Assembly (NCBI GenBank): GCA_900315225.1
Contig: OMYM01000464.1
Span: forward strand, 1-33,308
Origin: an uncultured Erysipelotrichaceae bacterium
GTDB lineage: Bacteria; Bacillota_I; Bacilli_A; Erysipelotrichales; Erysipelotrichaceae
DNA length: 33,308 nucleotides
Reading direction: 5' to 3'
Shown here: piece by piece, positions 8,224 to 13,527 of the stretch
How the letters are laid out: each line of letters begins with the position of its first letter
How positions within the stretch are numbered: the first letter of the stretch is position 1
Made by a program: the position numbers and the translations under genes
Notes under the pieces: model-generated
Seen by the model: the letters and a program-made list of their open reading frames with translations, nothing else
Told to the model about the DNA's origin: nothing
Database searches by the model: none

Positions 8224-9255
8224 ATGATAGTGTTTGAAAGCGACTATAGCGAGGGATGCTTGCCAGAAATACTTGAAAGAATGAAAGAGACAAATTTGGT
8301 GCAGGTTTCTGGTTATGGCAATGATTGTTTTACGCAGAGCGCTGTAGAGCGCATACGAGAGGCATGTGGATGCCTGCAAGCGGATGTGAGGCTGTTAGCT
8401 GGAGGAACGCAAGCCAACCAGGTGGTCATTGATTCCATGCTTGAGAGTTTTGAAGGCGTTATAGCGACAGATACTGGACATATCGCATGCCATGAGGCAG
8501 GCGCAGTAGAGTTTACTGGTCATAAAGTGTTGACTGTTCCCAATCATGACGGCAAGATGAAAGCAGGTGATTTAAAGAACTTGCTGGAGACATTCTATGG
8601 CGATGGAAACCATGAACACATGGTGTATCCTGGAATGGTGTATATCACGTATCCGACAGAGTATGGAACGTTGTACAGTCGCGATGAGCTGCTTGCCATT
8701 GGCCAGGTGTGCAGGACATACGAGATTCCTTTGTATTTGGATGGTGCCAGGCTTTTTTATGGGCTTGCGGCGTGCAGGGACGTAGATTTGAAGCTGATAG
8801 CGGAAGTTTGCGATGCATTCTATATCGGCGGGACAAAGGCAGGAGCGCTTTTGGGTGAAGCGGTTGTTTTTACCCGCAAGGTGCCTAGCCATTGGATGAC
8901 GCGAGTCAAGCAACATGGCGCGTTGTTGGCGAAGGGAAGGGTGGTTGGCATACAGTTTGACGTCATGTTTGAGGACGACCTTGCATTGAAGTATGCGCGC
9001 AATGCCATCGAACTCGCGCGGTATATGAAGGAGGAACTTGTGCGGCTTGGCTATCGGCTGCACATGGATTCCCCAACCAACCAACAGTTTTTCGTCCTGT
9101 CCGACCAAACGATTGCACGTTTGAAGGGAAAGGTTGGCTACAGTTTCTGGGAAAAAGTGGACGAAGGACACACGGCGATCCGTCTTGCTACAAGCTGGGC
9201 AAGCACAAGAGAGAATGTGGATCGTCTGATGGAAGCAATGAAGGAGGCATTATGA
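8224..9255 (+). CDS. Low-specificity L-threonine aldolase-like PLP enzyme
   Basis: The 343-residue product belongs to the beta-eliminating lyase/threonine aldolase family. These enzymes cleave L-threonine or allo-threonine to glycine and acetaldehyde with PLP. Seen: N-terminal FESDYSEGCLPEILERM, GYGNDCFTQSAVERI, the glycine-rich LAGGTQANQVVID, the substrate His region DTGHIACHEAGAVE, the cofactor Asp in YLDGARLFYGLA, and the Schiff-base Lys at about residue 205 in YIGGTKAGALLGEA. The frame is open back to 8074, but the N-terminus, the -10 at 8193 and the ribosome binding site favour 8224. It overlaps the following lipoprotein gene by four bases. The exact substrate within the family (threonine, allo-threonine or another beta-hydroxy amino acid) cannot be read. 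Confidence 0.85.
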   Translation: MIVFESDYSEGCLPEILERMKETNLVQVSGYGNDCFTQSAVERIREACGCLQADVRLLAGGTQANQVVIDSMLESFEGVIATDTGHIACHEAGAVEFTGHKVLTVPNHDGKMKAGDLKNLLETFYGDGNHEHMVYPGMVYITYPTEYGTLYSRDELLAIGQVCRTYEIPLYLDGARLFYGLAACRDVDLKLIAEVCDAFYIGGTKAGALLGEAVVFTRKVPSHWMTRVKQHGALLAKGRVVGIQFDVMFEDDLALKYARNAIELARYMKEELVRLGYRLHMDSPTNQQFFVLSDQTIARLKGKVGYSFWEKVDEGHTAIRLATSWASTRENVDRLMEAMKEAL

Positions 9256-9806
9256 AAAAGTTTTTAGTGATCGCTTTGCTGGCAATGTCAATGGGTTGTA
9301 CGAAGAGCGAAAGCGGTGCAAGCACGGTGCAGGAGATTGTTTCGTCCGCTCCAGCCCCGACAGCGACACCAGCGCCCACGCCGTTGCCTGTGACAACTCC
9401 GCGTCCTGATGACATGGAGCCGATTCAGCCACTGGAAATTAACGTTTCACAGGTACAGGTGGAGGACAAGGTGTTTGCCTTGGGCGATAAGATTGAAGAT
9501 GTCATAGCCTTGATCGGTGAACCAAAGTATGTATCTGAATTAGAGGATGGAAAGATATACCTGTATACAGACTTGGAGGTTACCGAGCGAAATGGCAAGG
9601 TTGTGGATGTCATGCTACTGAGTGATCGGACTAGGATTGCAGGGGAAATCACGTTTGGCACCTCTTTGGATCTTGTCAAGGAAAAACTAGAAGGCGTGCA
9701 AGAGATCATCGGTGGGTATAGCTACAATGGCTACGAAGGGATTGTGGCGGAGTTTTATACCAACGATGGGGAAACAGTTGGTGGAATTCATGTGTATTTG
9801 CCATGA
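9252..9806 (+). CDS. Putative lipoprotein of unknown function
   Basis: The product is 184 residues. The N-terminus MKKFLVIALLAMSMGC is a short signal sequence with a probable lipid-modified Cys at position 16; the lipobox (SMGC) is not ideal. A proline/threonine-rich spacer follows (roughly residues 30-55), and then a compact domain from about residue 75 that begins FALGDKIEDVIALIGEPKYV. A related pattern recurs as ITFGTSLDLVKEKLEGVQEI, suggesting two copies of a beta-alpha unit like those in SmpA/BamE-type folds. That comparison is only a resemblance. GGAGG precedes the ATG, which overlaps the aldolase stop. It presumably sits on the outer face of the membrane. Confidence 0.7.
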   Translation: MKKFLVIALLAMSMGCTKSESGASTVQEIVSSAPAPTATPAPTPLPVTTPRPDDMEPIQPLEINVSQVQVEDKVFALGDKIEDVIALIGEPKYVSELEDGKIYLYTDLEVTERNGKVVDVMLLSDRTRIAGEITFGTSLDLVKEKLEGVQEIIGGYSYNGYEGIVAEFYTNDGETVGGIHVYLP

Positions 9807-9840
9807 AATAATGGTCTATGATCGCGTTTTTGTTATAAAA

Positions 9841-9846
9841 TATAAT
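9841..9846 (+). promoter_or_regulatory. Possible -10 element for the export/sortase cluster
   Basis: TATAAT stands 28 bases before the ATG at 9875, in the 68-base gap after the lipoprotein gene. The -35 region is not recognisable. It is the only promoter-like sequence before the coiled-coil, signal peptidase and sortase genes. Confidence 0.35.
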
Positions 9847-9874
9847 TTGCTCTAATGACAGGAAGGGGGGTTGT

Positions 9875-10618
9875 ATGCAAGACAAGGATTTGCAAAAACT
9901 AAGGCGTGCGGATCTTTTGGAAATGCTGGTTGAACTCAGCCGGGAAAATGACACTTTAAGAAAACAACTTGCGGCAGCCAATGCAGAAATCGCAAATCGT
10001 GAAATAATGATCCAGAATGCCGGCAGCCTTGCCGAGGCATCTATGCGCATCAATGGAGTCTTTGAAGCAGTGCAGAAAGCAGCCGATCAATATCTTGACA
10101 ACATACGTCACTTGGCAACGGGCGAAAGGGTGCAGCCTGCGCCGATGGAGTTGCCGAAGGAATCGTCCGCCGCAAGGCTTGGTGCTAGCGTGTTAAACGC
10201 TGCAGCCCATGGCGCGCTGGACACATCAAAGAGGTCTTTGGCGCAAAGGACGCAACAGGCTAGTGCAAAGACGGAACCAACGCGTACATCCACGGCAAGA
10301 GCGAACACTGGAAAGCAGGTTCAGCCAAGCCAGCCAGTGACGCAACGCACAGCCACCAAGACCCCAGGGCAACAGCCAGCGCGTGTCAGGCAGCCGGCAG
10401 TGCTGCCCAAGAGATCGGGAAACATTACGGCAGCGCAACAGGCTATGCCTGCGGGGACATCGCACTCTAGCGAACAACGTAAAACTTCCCAAGCTCAAAA
10501 AGGTCCACAGCAAAATATCGCCTTGCCTAACGCAGCCGGTACAAGGCGTGCAGGAGCAAAGCCTGCTTCTGCCGTATCGCAAAATGTAGACGGGGGCAGC
10601 AAAGATGCTAAACATTAA
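9875..10618 (+). CDS. Coiled-coil protein with low-complexity tail, first gene of the signal peptidase/sortase cluster
   Basis: The product is 247 residues. Residues 1-50 are a heptad-like helix (KLRRADLLEMLVELSREN and LRKQLAAANAEIANREI), followed by a conserved-looking helix AGSLAEASMRINGVFEAVQK and AADQYLDNI up to about residue 75. The remaining 170 residues are a basic tail rich in Ala, Gln, Thr, Pro and Ser, without cysteines or membrane segments. The N-terminal part resembles proteins that I recall beside signal peptidase and sortase genes in other Bacillota; a scaffold or export-site role is inference only. AGGAAGGGGGG precedes the ATG. The 3' end overlaps the signal peptidase gene by 14 bases. 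Confidence 0.7.
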   Translation: MQDKDLQKLRRADLLEMLVELSRENDTLRKQLAAANAEIANREIMIQNAGSLAEASMRINGVFEAVQKAADQYLDNIRHLATGERVQPAPMELPKESSAARLGASVLNAAAHGALDTSKRSLAQRTQQASAKTEPTRTSTARANTGKQVQPSQPVTQRTATKTPGQQPARVRQPAVLPKRSGNITAAQQAMPAGTSHSSEQRKTSQAQKGPQQNIALPNAAGTRRAGAKPASAVSQNVDGGSKDAKH

Positions 10619-11237
10619 AAAAAACACTGGAAAAGGTCGCCAGAAAAAAGGAACCCAGAGGAATGGCAGGCGTGAATTGCCTACGACAAAACAGCTGGAA
10701 AACGAGCTTGACCGTGAGAAGTACAAGTCGCGCTATGCCAGTGCCGTTAGAAGCACTATTTATATCTTGGTTACGGTCGCTGCGTTTGCCGTTCTTGTCG
10801 CAACCCTGATGCTTCCAGTGTTTAGGATCTATGGGAAATCGATGAATCCGACATTGAAAGAAGGGGATGTGGTTGTCGCCGTGCGTTCCACCAGGGTGGA
10901 ACATGGTGATTTGATTGCTTTCTATTATAACGGTAAACTTTTGGTAAAGCGTGTAATCGCCATTTCTGGCGAATGGGTGAATATCGACGAGGAAGGAAAC
11001 GTATATGTGAACAATGAGCTTCTGGACGAGCCGTATCTAACAGAAAAGGCATATGGAACCGTAGATATCACCTTGCCATACCAGGTGCCAGATGGTGCGA
11101 TCTTTGTCATGGGGGATCACCGTTCCACGTCCATTGACTCTAGAACAAAACAGATTGGTCCGATCCAAGAGGAATACTATGCTGGCAGATTAATCATGCG
11201 TGTGTGGCCATTAGATAGCCTTTCTGAGGTGAAATAA
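10605..11237 (+). CDS. lepB: Signal peptidase I
   Basis: Type I signal peptidases cut signal sequences from exported proteins at the outer face of the membrane. The 210-residue product has a basic cytoplasmic N-terminus, one membrane helix (roughly residues 49-70, YILVTVAAFAVLVATLMLPV) and the catalytic domain. The catalytic Ser is in YGKSMNPTLKEGD (S79) and the general-base Lys in LLVKRVIAISGE (K115). The conserved box GDHRSTSIDSR follows. It lies between a coiled-coil gene and two sortase-like genes, which suggests a dedicated role for surface proteins or pilins, although housekeeping activity cannot be excluded. The symbol is given for the family. Confidence 0.92.
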   Translation: MLNIKKNTGKGRQKKGTQRNGRRELPTTKQLENELDREKYKSRYASAVRSTIYILVTVAAFAVLVATLMLPVFRIYGKSMNPTLKEGDVVVAVRSTRVEHGDLIAFYYNGKLLVKRVIAISGEWVNIDEEGNVYVNNELLDEPYLTEKAYGTVDITLPYQVPDGAIFVMGDHRSTSIDSRTKQIGPIQEEYYAGRLIMRVWPLDSLSEVK

Positions 11238-11238
11238 C

Positions 11239-11781
11239 ATGAACCTAGTAAGGAAAGTGTTGTCATGGTTGTTGTTGGTCGCTGGATTTGCAGCGATTTT
11301 CCTTGGAATTCGGCTTGGCATGGCCATGATGCATGGTGAACAAGAGCAGGGTTATTTGGCAACCGAGATGGCAGATGTCATATACGATTGTTTTTCTGAG
11401 CCGCAGCGCGCCACAATCAATCGCGAGTTAGAAGGAAAGTCAATGCCTGCCGTAGAGTACAACGGCTTCAACGCAATTGGATATTTGACGTTTCCTTCGC
11501 AGGCAACGGCATTTGCCGTGCAAGCAAGCTATGAATCTTATGAAAAGGTTCCTCGCTATGTTTCAGGAGCAGCTTCCAATGGTACATTGCGTATTTCAAA
11601 CGTTGATGTCCAACAGCTTGCGGTAGGGGATGTGGTTGTTTTTACGGATGTTTTTGGAAGGCAATATGTCTATGCCGTCGAGGGAATTAGCACGCAAAGG
11701 GAGGAGGAAGCCAAGGCGGATCTTATTCTGCTTGCAAATGACAATACCCAGGCGATATGCATGGAGGCAATAAATCCGTGA
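11239..11781 (+). CDS. Membrane-anchored sortase-like protein lacking catalytic residues
   Basis: The 180-residue product has one N-terminal membrane helix (residues 9-28, WLLLVAGFAAIFLGIRLGM) and an extracellular domain. Its second half can be laid over the sortase downstream. The stretch VQQLAVGDVVVFTDVFGRQY with VYAVEGI matches the sortase run LQQGDEFELEVLGETYTYLV. LILLANDN sits where the neighbour has TLVTCTP, and VSGAAS sits where it has ISGHRG. The catalytic His and Cys are therefore apparently absent. It follows lepB after one base with GAGGTGA as ribosome binding site, and its stop overlaps the sortase start. A non-catalytic partner of the sortase or signal peptidase is one reading. 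The fold match is made by eye and may be wrong. Confidence 0.6.
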   Translation: MNLVRKVLSWLLLVAGFAAIFLGIRLGMAMMHGEQEQGYLATEMADVIYDCFSEPQRATINRELEGKSMPAVEYNGFNAIGYLTFPSQATAFAVQASYESYEKVPRYVSGAASNGTLRISNVDVQQLAVGDVVVFTDVFGRQYVYAVEGISTQREEEAKADLILLANDNTQAICMEAINP

Positions 11782-12761
11782 AGCGCAATAATAACCGGAA
11801 AAAGGGAATTTCCTCCGATTCCAGATCAACTCTGGTTTTGATGGTTCTATTTATCGTAGGCATTTCCTTGCTACTGTATCCATCGGTTGCGGACTATTGG
11901 AACAGTTTCCATCAATCGCGCGCTATTGCGGGATATGTTGAGCAAGTCGCTAACATGGACAATGGATATATGGAGCAGATGGTTACCGAGGCGCAAGGGT
12001 ACAACGCTATGCTGGTAGGGAACCAAGACCGCTTCAGTCCTAGCGAAGAGCAGAATGAATATTATAACTCGTTGCTAAATATCACCGGAACGGGCATCAT
12101 GGGATATGTCAAGATTGACAAAATCGGTGTATCTTTGCCGATATACCATGGAACCGATGATTCGGTTTTGCAAAGGGCAATCGGGCATATCGAAGGAACT
12201 TCCCTGCCAGTTGGAGGCACTGGGACGCATTGCGTCATATCTGGGCATAGGGGATTGCCTAGCGCCGTTTTGTTCACGCATATTGATGAACTCCAGCAAG
12301 GAGATGAGTTTGAGCTTGAGGTTCTTGGTGAAACATATACATACTTGGTGGATTTGATCAGTGTCGTTGAGCCGCATGATGTTTCCTTGTTGGAAATTGA
12401 TCCGCTTATGGACTATGTGACGCTTGTAACATGTACCCCATACGGCATCAATACACATCGTCTTCTTGTTCGTGGGCATCGCATTGACACAGAAATTATC
12501 TACCGTGTATCCGCTGATGCAATCCAGATGGATCCTGTATATGCTGAATTAGTGATCGGCGGAGGCGTATTGTTTGTGCTGCTGATTACATTGTTAATAA
12601 GGCATCGTCCTGGCAGAAAAAAGAAACCGATCGATGACGATGATTCTTTCCTGCCTTGGGAAGATGATGAACCAGATCTACCCGAAAGAGTCCAAACAAG
12701 ACGTGCTTCAGCTGGCAGAAGCTGGTCATCATCCGCGCCGAGTGTGCGAAGAAGAAAATAA
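11778..12761 (+). CDS. Class C-type sortase with C-terminal membrane anchor
   Basis: Sortases are cysteine transpeptidases that link surface proteins or pilins to the cell wall or to each other. The 327-residue product has an N-terminal helix (LVLMVLFIVGISLLLYPS), a catalytic domain and a second helix near the C-terminus (AELVIGGGVLFVLLITLLI), then a basic/acidic tail. This two-anchor layout is typical of class C pilin polymerases. The catalytic residues are H157 in VISGHRGLP, C219 in TLVTCTPYG and R232 in HRLLVRGHR. I chose GTG at 11778 because GGAGG (11763-11767) stands ten bases before it and it overlaps the previous stop; the ATG at 11757 has no ribosome binding site. No pilin or LPXTG substrate gene lies in the window. 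Confidence 0.88.
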   Translation: MKRNNNRKKGISSDSRSTLVLMVLFIVGISLLLYPSVADYWNSFHQSRAIAGYVEQVANMDNGYMEQMVTEAQGYNAMLVGNQDRFSPSEEQNEYYNSLLNITGTGIMGYVKIDKIGVSLPIYHGTDDSVLQRAIGHIEGTSLPVGGTGTHCVISGHRGLPSAVLFTHIDELQQGDEFELEVLGETYTYLVDLISVVEPHDVSLLEIDPLMDYVTLVTCTPYGINTHRLLVRGHRIDTEIIYRVSADAIQMDPVYAELVIGGGVLFVLLITLLIRHRPGRKKKPIDDDDSFLPWEDDEPDLPERVQTRRASAGRSWSSSAPSVRRRK

Positions 12762-12797
12762 GGGTGCTTGCCTGGGACAAGCACGCTCATTGGATAA

Positions 12798-12834
12798 ACA
12801 AAGAAAGCGAAGCACTGTGCTTCGCTTTCTTTGT
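12798..12834 (+). terminator. Strong terminator after the sortase gene
   Basis: Bases 12798-12815 and 12817-12834 are exact reverse complements, an 18-bp arm each side of a single base. The right arm is rich in T (CTTTCTTTGT). It ends the export/sortase cluster. Confidence 0.8.
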
Positions 12835-13068
12835 TTCCAGATGAGGGGTTCTCTTTATCCTAGGTCAATGACTTGGCTTTCAATCGATATATGAAAGCAG
12901 GCAGACAATGAACGATTCCACATATTTCCCGCTTGGCGAACCTACATGGTTGCTTCCGTTTCCTTGAATATCACATTGTTGAATTCCTCCATGAAATGTT
13001 CAAATGAAGTTTTGACATTCTCATAGACGAAGCAGGATTCCTTGAATAATTAGAGTACTTTCCTACGA
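12835..13068. other. Non-coding gap with possible minus-strand coding remnant
   Basis: The whole space between the sortase stop and the next start is 357 bases (12762-13118). Apart from the terminator and the promoter described separately, no intact gene is visible. On the minus strand, 13049 to 12942 reads as 35 codons that look coding (for example FVYENVKTSFEHFMEEFN) and end in TAG, without a start signal. A further short open stretch follows between about 12930 and 12860 in other frames. This may be the decayed end of a lost gene. I cannot name it. Confidence 0.3.
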
Positions 13069-13097
13069 TTGACAAAGATTTTTCGGTTGGATATATT
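13069..13097 (+). promoter_or_regulatory. Consensus-type promoter of the trigger-factor-like / GTPase-nuclease operon
   Basis: TTGACA (13069-13074), a 17-base spacer and TATATT (13092-13097) form the best sigma-A-type promoter in the window. The expected start is near 13104, giving a leader of about 15 bases with GAGGTG before the ATG at 13119. Confidence 0.8.
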
Positions 13098-13118
13098 AAA
13101 CAAAATGAGGTGTTTAAC

Positions 13119-13475
13119 ATGAAAGTAAAAGAAGAAAAAATCAGAAAAGGATATACACGGATCACAGTGGAAATAGAGAATGAAAAGTTTATTAGCGCAT
13201 GCAAAAGGGCATCCGTTGAGATATGCGGGAAGCTTTTGAAAGAAGATGGTACTCCCATGACCATGAAGGAAGCGGCGGGGATGTATGGCATGGCGATGTT
13301 TCATTCCAAGGCTTCGTCCATGTTGATACAGGAGACGCTGCCTTTGATCTTAGAAGAAAAAGGCATGAAAGATAATTATGGAGTAGCGACTGATGTCATC
13401 CAGATCGGCGATCAGGCGGATTTGATTTACACCGCAGTGGTGAATTTGGAACGATCTAAGGAGACGGATGCATGA
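13119..13475 (+). CDS. Small protein resembling the trigger factor N-terminal (ribosome-binding) domain
   Basis: The product is 118 residues. Its layout follows the trigger factor N-domain: a first strand (YTRITVEIENEKFISACKRA), a middle helix segment (SSMLIQETLPLILEEKGM) and last strands (DVIQIGDQADLIYTAVVNLE). In trigger factor the ribosome-docking signature GFRxGKxP sits between the first and middle parts. Here that position reads LLKEDGTPMTMKEAAG, so the signature is absent. The peptidyl-prolyl isomerase and C-terminal chaperone domains are also missing. The ATG at 13119 is chosen over the in-frame GTG at 13110 because of GAGGTG at 13107-13112. It is the first gene after a strong promoter and lies 52 bases before the GTPase-nuclease gene. 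The family link is a by-eye comparison. Confidence 0.55.
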   Translation: MKVKEEKIRKGYTRITVEIENEKFISACKRASVEICGKLLKEDGTPMTMKEAAGMYGMAMFHSKASSMLIQETLPLILEEKGMKDNYGVATDVIQIGDQADLIYTAVVNLERSKETDA

Positions 13476-13527
13476 TTTCTCTTTGCCCCAAAAATGCTTG
13501 TCTTCAGGAAAGCATGGGTGAAAATGA

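Noticed and set aside
11757-11778. ATG at 11757 as the sortase start
   Set aside because: It has no ribosome binding site, and the GGAGG at 11763-11767 lies inside that reading. GTG at 11778 overlaps the previous stop and is correctly spaced.
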